Below are positions 1 to 7,964 of a stretch of DNA of 64,000 nt, one piece after another. The position numbers were made by a program, and so were the translations under genes. This stretch comes from Haloplanus vescus (GTDB lineage: Archaea; Halobacteriota; Halobacteria; Halobacteriales; Haloferacaceae): positions 1,371,270 through 1,435,269 of the forward strand of contig NZ_FNQT01000001.1 of NCBI RefSeq assembly GCF_900107665.1. The letters run 5' to 3'. Below the pieces are notes generated by a model. It worked only from the letters and a program-made list of their open reading frames with translations. It searched no databases and had not been told where the DNA came from. Each line of letters opens with the position of its first letter. Within the stretch, counting starts at the first letter, position 1.

Positions 1-1
1 C

Positions 2-1435
2 GCCGTCGACGAGTCGCTCGTGACGGGCGAATCGGTGCCCGTCCGGCGCGAGGTGGGCGACGAGGTTATCGGCGGCGGCCTCGTCACCGCTGGCGGCCTC
101 GTCGTCGAAGCCGACGAAGGCGCGACGAGCACGCTTGACCGTCTCGTCACCCACCTCTGGCGCGTCCGCAGTTCGCGCCCCGGCGTCCAGCGACTCGCCG
201 ACCGCCTCGCCGCCGTGTTCGTCCCCGTCGTCGTCCTCCTCGCTCTCGGCGCTGTGGCCGTCCACCTCGCCCTCGGCGCGGCGCCGAGCGACGCCGTCCT
301 GACCGGGTTGGCGGTGCTCGTCGTCTCCTGTCCCTGCGCGCTGGGACTGGCGACGCCGCTCGCCGTCTCGGCGGGCGTCCGGGAGGCGCTCGATGCGGGA
401 ATCGTCGTCACCGACGGCGACGTGTTCGAGCGCGCGCCCGAGGCGGAGATTCTCGCCTTCGACAAGACGGGGACGCTGACGACGGGCGAGATGTCCCTCC
501 ACGACGCCGTCGGCTCCGACGAGGCACTGGCGCGCGCCGCGGCCGTCGAGTCGTTCGCTGACCACCCGATGGCCCGAGCGGTGGTCGAGGGGGTGGACGC
601 CCCCGACCGACGCGTCGACGGCTTCGAGCGCCACCCCGGCCGCGGCGTGAGCGGCGTCGTCGACGGTGAGCGCGTGACCGTCGGGCGCGCGGCGCTGTTC
701 GAGGACGGCGAGATTCCAGACACCTACCGCGAACGCTACGAGCGAGCGGTCGAGGCTGGGAACGTCCCCGCGTACGTCGGCTGGGAGGGGAGCGTGCGCG
801 GCGTCGTCGTCGCGGGCGACCAGCCCCGTCCGGAATGGGAGCGCGTCGTCAGTTCGGTGGCCGAGGACGTGGCTCGCGTCGTCGTCATCACCGGCGACGG
901 CGGCGAGGCGGACACCGACGGGACCGCCGCGCGCTTCCGCGAGCACCCCGACGTGGACGACGTGTTCACCGGCGTCCCGCCCGAGGCGAAAGCCGAAGTC
1001 GTCGAGCGCCTCCGCGAGGACGGCACGACGGTGATGGTCGGCGACGGGAGCAACGACGCGCCGGCGCTGGCGGCCGCCGACCTAGGTATCTCTCTGGAGA
1101 GCGGGACGCGCCTCGCGGCCGACGCCGCCGACGCCGTGGTGACGACGGACGACCTGACCACCGTCCCCGAGGTGTTCGACCTGACCGCGGCGACCAATCG
1201 CCGGGTCCGCGAGAACCTCGGCTGGGCGTTCTGTTACAACGCGCTCGCGGTGCCCGCCGCCGCCCTCGGCGTCCTCAACCCGCTCGTCGCGGCGGTGGCG
1301 ATGGCGACGAGCAGTCTGCTGGTGGTCGCCAACTCCGCCCGCGGACTGGGCCACGGGAGCGCGGACGACTCGTTGGCAGGGGGCGACCCCGAGGCGAACG
1401 CACTCGGTCACGCGGGGGCGACGGCGGACGATTGA
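2..1435 (+). CDS. heavy-metal (P1B-type) P-type ATPase, 5' truncated by window edge
   Basis: The frame is already open at base 2, so only the C-terminal 477 or so residues are present. The TGES actuator motif lies near base 20, the metal-binding CPC motif of the transmembrane channel at about 327-338, the phosphorylation motif DKTGT at about 461-475, the HP motif of the P1B nucleotide domain near 561, and the hinge GDGxND at about 1038-1060. The order is typical of Cu+/Zn2+/Cd2+ exporters in the cytoplasmic membrane. CPC fits copper or a soft divalent metal, but the N-terminal metal-binding domains lie outside the window, so the metal is not settled. The protein ends in two membrane segments and an acidic tail. 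Confidence 0.93.
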   Translation, partial: AVDESLVTGESVPVRREVGDEVIGGGLVTAGGLVVEADEGATSTLDRLVTHLWRVRSSRPGVQRLADRLAAVFVPVVVLLALGAVAVHLALGAAPSDAVLTGLAVLVVSCPCALGLATPLAVSAGVREALDAGIVVTDGDVFERAPEAEILAFDKTGTLTTGEMSLHDAVGSDEALARAAAVESFADHPMARAVVEGVDAPDRRVDGFERHPGRGVSGVVDGERVTVGRAALFEDGEIPDTYRERYERAVEAGNVPAYVGWEGSVRGVVVAGDQPRPEWERVVSSVAEDVARVVVITGDGGEADTDGTAARFREHPDVDDVFTGVPPEAKAEVVERLREDGTTVMVGDGSNDAPALAAADLGISLESGTRLAADAADAVVTTDDLTTVPEVFDLTAATNRRVRENLGWAFCYNALAVPAAALGVLNPLVAAVAMATSSLLVVANSARGLGHGSADDSLAGGDPEANALGHAGATADD

Positions 1436-1492
1436 GGTCGGCCAATACCGAACCACGACCACTAAGAGCGCCCGGGCGCAACCCCCGGGCGA

Positions 1493-2344
1493 ATGCGGGT
1501 GACGCTACTCGGAACGGGTGATACGACCGGGACGCCGACGGTCGGCTGTGACTGTGCCACCTGCGAGGGGGCACGTGACCGTGGCGTCGAGCGCTCGCGG
1601 TTCTCCGTCCACATCGAGAACGAGCGGACGGGCGAATCGCTCCTCGTCGACTGCAGCCCCGACTTCCGCCACCAGTTTCTCACGCAGGACGTGTCACTCC
1701 CCGACGCCGCGCTGGTGACGCACATTCACTTCGACCACCTCGACGGCCTCGGGAACGCCTACCGCGTCTTCGACCACCTGCCAGTCCACGCCGCGGACGT
1801 GGTCGACCCCGTGACCGACGAGAGCGTCGCCGACACCGTCCGACGGAAGTACGACTACCTCGACCGGGTGTCGGTCCACGAGCAGACGCCACACGACACG
1901 TTTCGCGTCTGCGGCCTCGACGTGCAGTTCGTCCCCGTCGACCACCCGCCGCTCCTGTGTTACGGCGTCGTCGTCACCGACCCGGAGACGGGCGCGAAGT
2001 GTTCCATCACGGGCGACACCAGCTACGATATCCCCGAGGAGTCACGGGCGGCACTTGCCGACCCCGACCTGTTGCTCGCGGACGCCATCGTCCCCGCGTC
2101 GTCGGCCGAACACCATCCGCAGGGAGGGGCCCATTACGACGAGAGCGGCGTCCCGCGGACGTTCGGGACGAAACACATGACCCGGGAGGGGGCACTCGCC
2201 CTCGCTTCGGAACTCGGCGCCGACCGAACGCGGCTGGTCCACCTCGCTCACTACTACCCCGCCGAGGAGGCCTTCGCGGAGCCACTCGCCGTCGACGGCG
2301 AGCAGTACGACCTTTACCCCTCGGCGGCGGAGGAACGCACATGA
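1493..2344 (+). CDS. MBL-fold metal-dependent hydrolase (PhnP-like)
   Basis: 283 residues. The N-terminus MRVTLLGTGDTTGTP is typical of the PhnP/beta-lactamase-like phosphodiesterase branch. The zinc motif HIHFDHLDG is at about residue 77, a second metal ligand lies in TGDTSYD at about residue 170, and a late histidine in LVHLAHYY near residue 250. CDCATC near residue 19 may bind structural zinc. The family cleaves phosphodiesters such as cyclic phosphates or RNA-derived substrates; the substrate here is unknown. The stop overlaps the next start in an ATGA arrangement, so the two genes are probably co-transcribed. Confidence 0.88.
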   Translation: MRVTLLGTGDTTGTPTVGCDCATCEGARDRGVERSRFSVHIENERTGESLLVDCSPDFRHQFLTQDVSLPDAALVTHIHFDHLDGLGNAYRVFDHLPVHAADVVDPVTDESVADTVRRKYDYLDRVSVHEQTPHDTFRVCGLDVQFVPVDHPPLLCYGVVVTDPETGAKCSITGDTSYDIPEESRAALADPDLLLADAIVPASSAEHHPQGGAHYDESGVPRTFGTKHMTREGALALASELGADRTRLVHLAHYYPAEEAFAEPLAVDGEQYDLYPSAAEERT

Positions 2345-2517
2345 CCGTCGTCTCGACGCTCGGACGCGGCGCCGCCAGCGGGCTCTCGGGTGCCTTTGTC
2401 TGGGTCGCCGTCTCGGTGCTCGCGTACGGCACGCCGGCCCCGCGCCGGGCCGCGCTCTTCGGTGTCGCGCTCGGCCTTCTGGTCGCGCTCACGACCGCAG
2501 TAGCGAAAGTTAGGTGA
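2341..2517 (+). CDS. small two-segment membrane protein
   Basis: 58 residues, starting in a 4-base ATGA overlap with the MBL hydrolase. Two hydrophobic stretches (about residues 14-30 and 38-54) are separated by a short basic turn (PAPRR), giving a helical hairpin. No catalytic motif is visible. The overlap and good haloarchaeal codon use make it a likely gene translated with the hydrolase. Its 3' end overlaps the convergent gene on the other strand by 8 bases. Function unknown. Confidence 0.7.
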   Translation: MTVVSTLGRGAASGLSGAFVWVAVSVLAYGTPAPRRAALFGVALGLLVALTTAVAKVR

Positions 2518-3469
2518 AGCGGTCCAGCCCTGCCTGCCGACGCGCCACGCCCGCCGGGTCGGCGACCCACGGCGTCCGCGCGTCGCGCAGCGCCGCGGTG
2601 TCGACACTCGGCGCTTCGGCGGCCTCGAAGTGCGGACACGACGACCCACAGTCGCTCCCGGGGTCAACCACGGCGTCGAACGCGGTGCAGTAGGGGCGGC
2701 CATCATCGGTCGGGTCCATCGCCGCACACCCCGGAAACTCGTCGGGGCGCCATCCCTTGCCGTAGGCTCGCTCGGCGATAGCGCGTCGCTTGCGCGCCTT
2801 CGCGGCCGTCGAAGCGACGGCAACGTCCGTCCGGAGCGGACGCTCGTCGAGAGGTTCGACGCCCGGTGCTCCGGTGTCGATTGGCGTCGGCTCCCGGACG
2901 ACGGTCAGGTCGTCCGTCTCGGGGTCGAACCGCCAGACGCCGACCGCGTCGGGGATGCGGTTCAGGTGCGCGCCGGTCACGTAGCTCTCGGTCGCGAGAA
3001 TCACGGTGTCGAAGAGGCCGAGCGACACGTCGCGGCGCAACTGCCACTGGAGGTCGCCCGGCCGGTCGAGGTCCGGTTTGTTCTCGATGCCGACGAGGTG
3101 GCCAACCCAGTCGGGGTAGCGCGTCGTCGCGCGGACGTGCCGGCGACTGCCTCGATGCTCCGTCTCGAAGAAGCCCACGTCGACGGCGCGGTCGGTGACG
3201 CGGGCGGCGACGCCGGGGGAGCAGTCGAAGGCCTCGGTGGGGTCGACGGCGCGTCCGGGGCCCACGTCGCTCTCGACGGCGCGGGGCGGGATGGTCCGAC
3301 TCGTGATGGCGGCCCGGCGGTCGAACTCGGGGCCGGGGACGACGCCGCAGACGTCGACGACGCGCGCGCCGGGGTCGGCGACCGACGCCCCGAGCTGGCG
3401 ACCCAGTATCCACTCACGGGTTCGCTCCAGCTGTGCGCACAACGCGAGTTCGAAGGCGTACTCCGACAC
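2510..3469 (-). CDS. haloarchaeal DUF5787-type protein
   Basis: 319 residues from a GTG whose G is also the last base of the upstream TAG stop, which supports this start over longer ones. I recognise the protein from memory as the haloarchaeal DUF5787 family. The central block contains GFFETE, YPDWVGHLVGIENKPDL and ATESYVTGAHLNRIP; the E-N-K element with upstream acidic residues resembles a PD-(D/E)XK nuclease core, but that is inference. A C-terminal cysteine group (C-x10-C and DCGSSCPHF) could bind zinc or an Fe-S cluster. It is translationally coupled to the DUF5808-like gene. Confidence 0.85.
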   Translation of the reverse strand: MSEYAFELALCAQLERTREWILGRQLGASVADPGARVVDVCGVVPGPEFDRRAAITSRTIPPRAVESDVGPGRAVDPTEAFDCSPGVAARVTDRAVDVGFFETEHRGSRRHVRATTRYPDWVGHLVGIENKPDLDRPGDLQWQLRRDVSLGLFDTVILATESYVTGAHLNRIPDAVGVWRFDPETDDLTVVREPTPIDTGAPGVEPLDERPLRTDVAVASTAAKARKRRAIAERAYGKGWRPDEFPGCAAMDPTDDGRPYCTAFDAVVDPGSDCGSSCPHFEAAEAPSVDTAALRDARTPWVADPAGVARRQAGLDRFT

Positions 3470-3747
3470 TAGTCGTCGACGATCACTTCCACCGGCTCGT
3501 CGTCGGCGTCGTCGATGTCGGTGTCGCTCTCGCCACCGCGCTCCTGCCAGAGCAGGACGGCGGCGACGATGACAACGATCCAGGACCGCCAGTTGGCCAT
3601 GTTCAGCGAGTAGCCGATGCCGAAGGGCTTCTCCACGACCATGCCGTCGCCCGGCTTCCAGTGCGACGAGACGAGACGCCCGAGACTCGGGCGCTCGAAG
3701 TTGTAGGGGATGCCGAGAATCGATCCGGATTGCGGCTTGTCTACCAT
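3469..3747 (-). CDS. DUF5808-like small membrane protein
   Basis: 92 residues from the ATG at 3747; an upstream ATG at 3840 adds a poorly conserved-looking extension. The body MVDKPQSGSILGIPYNFERPS with KPGDGMVVEKPFGIGY matches the haloarchaeal DUF5808 pattern as I recall it. One transmembrane helix lies at about residues 54-68, followed by a strongly acidic tail ending VIVDD. Its stop shares one base with the start of the DUF5787-type gene, so the pair is probably an operon. Function unknown. Confidence 0.8.
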   Translation of the reverse strand: MVDKPQSGSILGIPYNFERPSLGRLVSSHWKPGDGMVVEKPFGIGYSLNMANWRSWIVVIVAAVLLWQERGGESDTDIDDADDEPVEVIVDD

Positions 3748-3900
3748 GCGCGAGACGTACGGTCTCCCGGGATAAATCGTTTCGGCTCGGAGCGAGAGAC
3801 GACCGTCGATGGCGATATCGACACACCCCGTATCGTTCATTATCGACCGATTCAGACCTCAACGCCAGCGTTATCCCGCTCGCGCGGCAAAGTAACGGTA

Positions 3901-4179
3901 ATGGCCCCCCACACGGCCCCGTCGCCCGCGAGCGTCGACGCCCGCCCGCGCAAGGCGACCCTGTTCTGTCCGGAGTGTGGCCACGCCAGCCCAGTCGACG
4001 GCGACTGGGCAGTTCGAACGCTCGGCAACAGTCGACGACTGCGCTGTCCCGAGTGCCAAGCCGTCGTCGACGAACGGCGACGCTCTCGCGACGAGGCTCC
4101 CGCCGTCGAGCAGTGTGTCGACGCGTGGCGACGCTACTGGTCGGCGTGGGCGAGACTGGTCGCCGACGCGACGCTCTAG
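3901..4179 (+). CDS. small zinc-ribbon protein
   Basis: 92 residues. Two knuckles, CPECGH (about residue 24) and CPECQ (about residue 50), make a single Cys4 zinc ribbon, followed by a helical C-terminus rich in Trp and Arg. Such short proteins are common in haloarchaea and often bind nucleic acid or protein; nothing more specific can be said. It converges on the Kae1-Bud32 gene and their stops overlap by four bases. Confidence 0.75.
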   Translation: MAPHTAPSPASVDARPRKATLFCPECGHASPVDGDWAVRTLGNSRRLRCPECQAVVDERRRSRDEAPAVEQCVDAWRRYWSAWARLVADATL

Positions 4180-5801
4180 GTGTAGCGCCCGCGACCCTCG
4201 ATTTTCCGCAGTCGCGTCAGGACGGATTCGTCGCCGACCGCCGCGTAGCCGTCCTCGAAGGCGTCGAGGAGGGCGTCAGCGTCCGCGGCCGACACCGTCC
4301 CGCGGACGCTCCCGCCGAAGACGTGACAGTCCATCGCGTGGTCCTCGACGTGCCCGCTGTGGTAGCCGAGGCCGAAGTCGATGAGATAGCAGCGCTCGCC
4401 GACGCGGACGTTCCGCACCGTGGGGTCGCCGTGGACGAGGCCCGCCTGATGGAGCGTCGCGAGATGCTCGCCGACGGTGCGCGCCGTCTCGGGCGAGAGC
4501 GCCGCCCCGAGGTCACAGTCGCCGACGGCGTCGAAGGTGAGCGTCGCCTCTGGCACGTCCACGTCGCGAACGACGGGTGTCGGCACGCCCTGCCGCCGCG
4601 CCTCGCTGGTGAGTCGCGCCTCCGCGACGGTGCGCTCTCGGCGCAGGCGGGCGTCGAGTTCGGGGTGACGGTAAGACTTCGGGACGCGGCGCTTGACGAT
4701 TCGGTCCGGCGCCCCGTCCGCGGTGCGTTCGACGCTGACGACGGCCTCGGCGCCGCGTCTGGCGGGCGCCGCTGACGGGTCGAAGGAGACGGTGGGTTCG
4801 CCCGTCCGCCACGTCACGTCGACTTCGTCGGGGCGGAAGTTCGGGTCGATGGCGGAGTCCTCGATTGGGAGTCGCTCGCCCGCGACGAACATCTTGGCGC
4901 CGAGGACGGCTATCATCCCCGCGTTGTCTCGGAGGTAGCGGGCGTCGGGCGCGTAGAACTCGGCGCCGCGCTCGGCACACATCGATTCCAGCATCTCGCG
5001 CAGGCGGGCGTTTTGCCCCACGCCGCCGCCGAGGACGAGCTCGTCCGCGCCGGTCAGCGAGAGGGCGCGTTCGGCCACCTCGGCCAGCATGGCGAAAATC
5101 GTCTCCTGGAGCGAGAAGCAGACGTCCTCGACGGGTGTCCCCGCGTCGTATTCGTCTTTGGCGGCGCTCATCAGGCCGGAGAAAGAGAAGTCCATCCCCT
5201 TGACGACGTAGGGCAGGTCGACGTACTCGCCGTCGGCCGCCGCCTCCTCCACCTTGGGGCCGCCGGGGTGAGACCAGCCGACGTGTCGGGTGAACTTGTC
5301 GATAGCATTGCCGACGCCGGTGTCCATCGTCTCGCCGAGGACACGATACCGGCCGTCGTGGAAGCCGAGGAGATGGGCGTTGGCGCCGCTGGCGTTCAGG
5401 CAGACGGGCGCGTCGAAGCCGGAGCCGTGGCGCCCGATTTCGAGGTGGGCGACCATGTGGTTGACGCCGACGAGGGGCACGTCCAGCGTCCCCGCGAGGG
5501 CGCGGGCCGCGGTGCCGACGATGCGCAAGCAGGGGCCGAGTCCGGGGCCGCGGGAGAAGGCGACGGCGTCGATGGGGCCGTCGGCGGCGTCGAGAGCCGC
5601 CTCGACGACTTTGGGGATGGCCTCGCCCATGTGTTCGGCGGCCTCGCGCGGGTGAATGCCGCCGCTCTCGGGCTGGTAGGCGTCGGTTTCGATAAAGGGT
5701 GGGTTGGCGTCGAGCGGCGCGGGGTCCGCGGGGTCGTACTCGAAGACGGCGGCGCTGGCCGCCCACGCGGTGCCCTCGATGCCGAGCACGCGGACGGTCA
5801 T
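4176..5801 (-). CDS. kae1-bud32: KEOPS complex Kae1-Bud32 fusion (tRNA t6A synthesis)
   Basis: 541 residues from the ATG at 5801 (MTVRVLGIEGTAW). The N-terminal part (about 1-325) is Kae1: the metal site HMVAH near residue 110, SFSGLMSAAKDEY near 200 and GGGVGQNARL near 255. The C-terminal part (about 340-541) is Bud32, a small atypical kinase/ATPase with catalytic loop HGDPTVRNVRV and DFG-like DFGLGYHSGHVEDHA. Kae1 transfers threonylcarbamoyl to A37 of ANN-decoding tRNAs and Bud32 supports turnover. The single-chain fusion is known from Halobacteria and some methanogens. Both catalytic sites look intact. Confidence 0.96.
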   Translation of the reverse strand: MTVRVLGIEGTAWAASAAVFEYDPADPAPLDANPPFIETDAYQPESGGIHPREAAEHMGEAIPKVVEAALDAADGPIDAVAFSRGPGLGPCLRIVGTAARALAGTLDVPLVGVNHMVAHLEIGRHGSGFDAPVCLNASGANAHLLGFHDGRYRVLGETMDTGVGNAIDKFTRHVGWSHPGGPKVEEAAADGEYVDLPYVVKGMDFSFSGLMSAAKDEYDAGTPVEDVCFSLQETIFAMLAEVAERALSLTGADELVLGGGVGQNARLREMLESMCAERGAEFYAPDARYLRDNAGMIAVLGAKMFVAGERLPIEDSAIDPNFRPDEVDVTWRTGEPTVSFDPSAAPARRGAEAVVSVERTADGAPDRIVKRRVPKSYRHPELDARLRRERTVAEARLTSEARRQGVPTPVVRDVDVPEATLTFDAVGDCDLGAALSPETARTVGEHLATLHQAGLVHGDPTVRNVRVGERCYLIDFGLGYHSGHVEDHAMDCHVFGGSVRGTVSAADADALLDAFEDGYAAVGDESVLTRLRKIEGRGRYT

Positions 5802-5829
5802 GGCAGTCGCTGTGCGCGGGTGGTCACGA

Positions 5830-5857
5830 GCTGACCACACGACACCGCGTGGTCAGC
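5830..5857. repeat. perfect 9-bp inverted repeat between rps24e and kae1
   Basis: GCTGACCAC at 5830-5838 is the exact reverse complement of GTGGTCAGC at 5849-5857, with a 10-base spacer. It sits in the 70 bases between the S24e stop and the kae1 start. It could be a transcript hairpin separating the two cistrons or a protein-binding palindrome. There is no T run after it. Confidence 0.6.
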
Positions 5858-5871
5858 GGGCGGCGTCACGT

Positions 5872-6198
5872 CTACGCTTCTTCCGCTTCGGCGTCGGCCT
5901 CGTCGGCCTCCTCGCCGTCCGGGCTAATCTTGTTCCGGTCGAGCATGTGGTCCTGCTCCACGTCGCGGGCGTGGTCGGGGCTCTCGTAGACCTTGGCGAA
6001 GCCGATGGTCTTTCGCATCCCGAACTTCGTGTCGAGTTCGCGAACGACGACTTCCGCAGAGTCCTTGTTGAGCTTGGCCGCGAGACTGTCACGAACGGAG
6101 AGCCGCGAGGGGGTCTCCTCTTCGTGCGTAATCTGGAATCTAACGTCCGTCCGGTGCAACATGGGGTTCTCGTCTTCCTCGATAATATCGATGTCCAT
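5872..6198 (-). CDS. rps24e: 30S ribosomal protein S24e
   Basis: 108 residues. It starts MDIDIIEEDENPMLHRTDV and continues through the S24e core with ETPSRLSVRDSLA, VVVRELDTKFGMRKTIGFAKVY and YESPDHARDVEQDHMLDRN, ending in a haloarchaeal acidic tail of Glu/Ala/Asp. Length is normal for the archaeal protein. It is the last ribosomal gene in the minus-strand string that begins with aIF2 gamma. Confidence 0.96.
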   Translation of the reverse strand: MDIDIIEEDENPMLHRTDVRFQITHEEETPSRLSVRDSLAAKLNKDSAEVVVRELDTKFGMRKTIGFAKVYESPDHARDVEQDHMLDRNKISPDGEEADEADAEAEEA

Positions 6199-6261
6199 CG
6201 TTCAGTTACCTATACGTGGTCCCGAACTGGACAAAAGGATTACGAAGCGTGCGACAGCGCT

Positions 6262-6792
6262 CTAGCGGGTGTCGAGACGGGCAAGCACGGCGTCGGTGTC
6301 GCCGGTCATTCGCCCGAGGAGGTCACGGGCGCGGGCCTGCGTCTCCTCGGTGACGGGGACGAGCACCATCCCCTCGCCGGGTTGGCCGTAGACGACGGCG
6401 CCGCCGCGGGGCGTCGCGAGGATGGCCGGCAGCGCCGCCAAGTCCTCCTCGCCGTCGACGCCGATGACCGTCGGCGCCTCGCGGTCGAGTGCGTCGAGCA
6501 GCGCGTCGATGAGGTCGCTGGAGAGCGTCGCCGGCGGGTTCGACACCTCGATATCTGGGTCGGGCAGCCGTTTCGCGACCGAGTCGTCGACGCGTTCGCG
6601 CTCGGTGTGACCGTCGATGAGCGCCACGTCCGGCGGGTGGTCGGTGGCGTAGAGGTGCGCGGTGACGACGTCGCCGACGGCGACGAGTGGGCGGCCGGCG
6701 CCATCGGCGTCGAGCAGGCGCTCGGCGTCGGTGAAAAGAGGGCCGAACGGCTCCTTGAACGCACCCCGGAGGTCGTCGGGGAGTTCGAGCAC
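6262..6792 (-). CDS. GTP-dependent dephospho-CoA kinase (DUF359)
   Basis: 176 residues from the GTG at 6792, two bases after the spt4 stop. Hallmarks of the archaeal GTP-dependent dephospho-CoA kinase family are LVAVGDVVTAHL near residue 45, DVALIDGHTERERV near 65, NPPATLSSDLIDAL near 95 and VIGVDGEEDLAALPAI near 120, then GGAVVYGQPGEGMVLV. The enzyme phosphorylates dephospho-CoA in the last step of archaeal CoA synthesis. An internal extension further upstream runs into spt4 and is not needed. Confidence 0.88.
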   Translation of the reverse strand: MLELPDDLRGAFKEPFGPLFTDAERLLDADGAGRPLVAVGDVVTAHLYATDHPPDVALIDGHTERERVDDSVAKRLPDPDIEVSNPPATLSSDLIDALLDALDREAPTVIGVDGEEDLAALPAILATPRGGAVVYGQPGEGMVLVPVTEETQARARDLLGRMTGDTDAVLARLDTR

Positions 6793-6794
6793 GG

Positions 6795-6992
6795 TCAGCG
6801 GACCTTGAGCGCGTAGCCGCCGGGTTCGGAGACGTTCATCTCCTCGGCGACTTCGGACTGTTCCGGGTGGGTAATGATGACGTAGCCCGCCCAGTCCTCC
6901 GTGAGACTCGACGACCCGCAACTGGCGCAGGTCTGCGTGTCGGGGTCGTTGATGAAGTGACACTCACGGCAGGCGAGGCGGTCCTCGGCCAT
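6795..6992 (-). CDS. spt4: transcription elongation factor Spt4 (RpoE2)
   Basis: 65 residues with a Cys4 zinc ribbon (CRECHF near residue 8, CASCGS near residue 22), then LTEDWAGYVIITHPEQSEVA, the Spt4/RpoE'' signature. Spt4 pairs with Spt5 and binds the RNA polymerase clamp to raise processivity. Its ATG overlaps the last base of the rpoE1 stop (TGATG), a standard archaeal rpoE1-spt4 coupling. Confidence 0.95.
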   Translation of the reverse strand: MAEDRLACRECHFINDPDTQTCASCGSSSLTEDWAGYVIITHPEQSEVAEEMNVSEPGGYALKVR

Positions 6993-7564
6993 CAGTTACC
7001 CTCCATCTGTGCCTCGCGCTCTTGGCGCTCCGCTTCGAGCCACCCGTGCTTGCCGAGGCCGGGCTGTTTGGCCGTCAGCCCAATCTTGCTGTCACGGGGG
7101 TTGCGCTCGTCGATGCTCTTGGTGACGATACGCACCCGAATCTCGTCACCGACGCCGAGGGTGCGGTTCGTCTCCGTCGAGGCGAGCTGCTGGTTCTCGC
7201 CGTCGTAGGCGAGATATTCGTCGGAGATCTGTGAGACGTGGAGCAGGCCGTCGACGGGACCGATCCCGACGAACGCCCCGAACTCGACGACTTCGACGAC
7301 CGTCCCGTCGACGACCTCCTGCATCTGTGGATCGAAGGTGATGGCGTCGAATTCGGCCTCGTAGTAGACCCCGGGGCGGTTGGGCAAGACGGCGCCGTCG
7401 CCGATGTCGTGGACGTTAGTCACGCTCACGATGCTGCCCACCTCCTCGTCCATTCGTCCTTCGAGCTTGTCCTGGAGCAGGCGCTTCACCCGCTCGGGCG
7501 TCACGTCGGCGAGGTGCCGCGGCGGCACTTCGACCGTGTCTTTGAGTCGTACCCGTTTGTACAT
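6992..7564 (-). CDS. rpoE1: DNA-directed RNA polymerase subunit E' (RpoE1/Rpb7)
   Basis: 190 residues. The N-terminal RNP-like tip domain (MYKRVRLKDTVEVPP, ERVKRLLQDKLEGRMDEEVG) is followed by an S1 RNA-binding domain at about residues 80-165 (GTVVEVVEFGAFVGIGPVDG, LHVSQISDEYL). This is the archaeal stalk subunit that pairs with RpoF. The C-terminal tail after KIGLTAKQPGLGKH is basic and acidic mixed. It is co-oriented with the PIN gene, with one base between them. Confidence 0.96.
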   Translation of the reverse strand: MYKRVRLKDTVEVPPRHLADVTPERVKRLLQDKLEGRMDEEVGSIVSVTNVHDIGDGAVLPNRPGVYYEAEFDAITFDPQMQEVVDGTVVEVVEFGAFVGIGPVDGLLHVSQISDEYLAYDGENQQLASTETNRTLGVGDEIRVRIVTKSIDERNPRDSKIGLTAKQPGLGKHGWLEAERQEREAQMEGN

Positions 7565-7565
7565 G

Positions 7566-7964
7566 CTAAGGTTGTGTTATGTTCAGTTTGTTCCGACCCC
7601 TTAAACCGATTACCCGAACGCCGCGTTCGAGCAGGCGGTCACGCAAGGGGCGGTCATTCGTCACGACGTACGCGCAGTCGTCTCGCTCCGCGAGTTCGAC
7701 GAGGGCGTCGTCGGCGTACGATGCGTCCGTCTCCACCACGCGACACCGCTCGGCCAGGTCCCGACCGACGCTGGCCGCGGTCGCTTCTTCGCCAGCACCC
7801 GACGCCAGACGGTCCAGCTCCGCGAGCACCGCTCGCGGCGTCACGAGGTCGACCTCGTTCAGACCGAGCAGACGGTCGAGTTCGTCGAACACGCGAACGT
7901 CGCACTCGACCGGCATCATGAGTGCGCTGGTGTCCACGGCGACAGCTGGCGAATCACGTGTCAC
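7566..7964 (-). CDS. PIN-domain nuclease-like protein (Fcf1/Utp24-like)
   Basis: 132 residues. PIN acidic residues are visible in [15 protein letters not shown] (Asp near residue 11), [11 protein letters not shown] (Glu near residue 49), [14 protein letters not shown] (Asp near 84) and [18 protein letters not shown] (Asp near 105). Placement between aIF2 gamma (4-base ATGA overlap) and rpoE1 is a conserved archaeal arrangement for the Fcf1/Utp24-related PIN protein, linked to 16S rRNA processing rather than to toxin-antitoxin function. That role is by family and context only. Confidence 0.86.
   Translation of the reverse strand: MTRDSPAVAVDTSALMMPVECDVRVFDELDRLLGLNEVDLVTPRAVLAELDRLASGAGEEATAASVGRDLAERCRVVETDASYADDALVELAERDDCAYVVTNDRPLRDRLLERGVRVIGLRGRNKLNITQP

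Noticed and set aside
835..3862. Several long Arg/Pro-rich frames overlapping the first genes
   Set aside because: High GC gives few stops in other frames; these have extreme Arg content and no motifs, unlike acidic haloarchaeal proteins.
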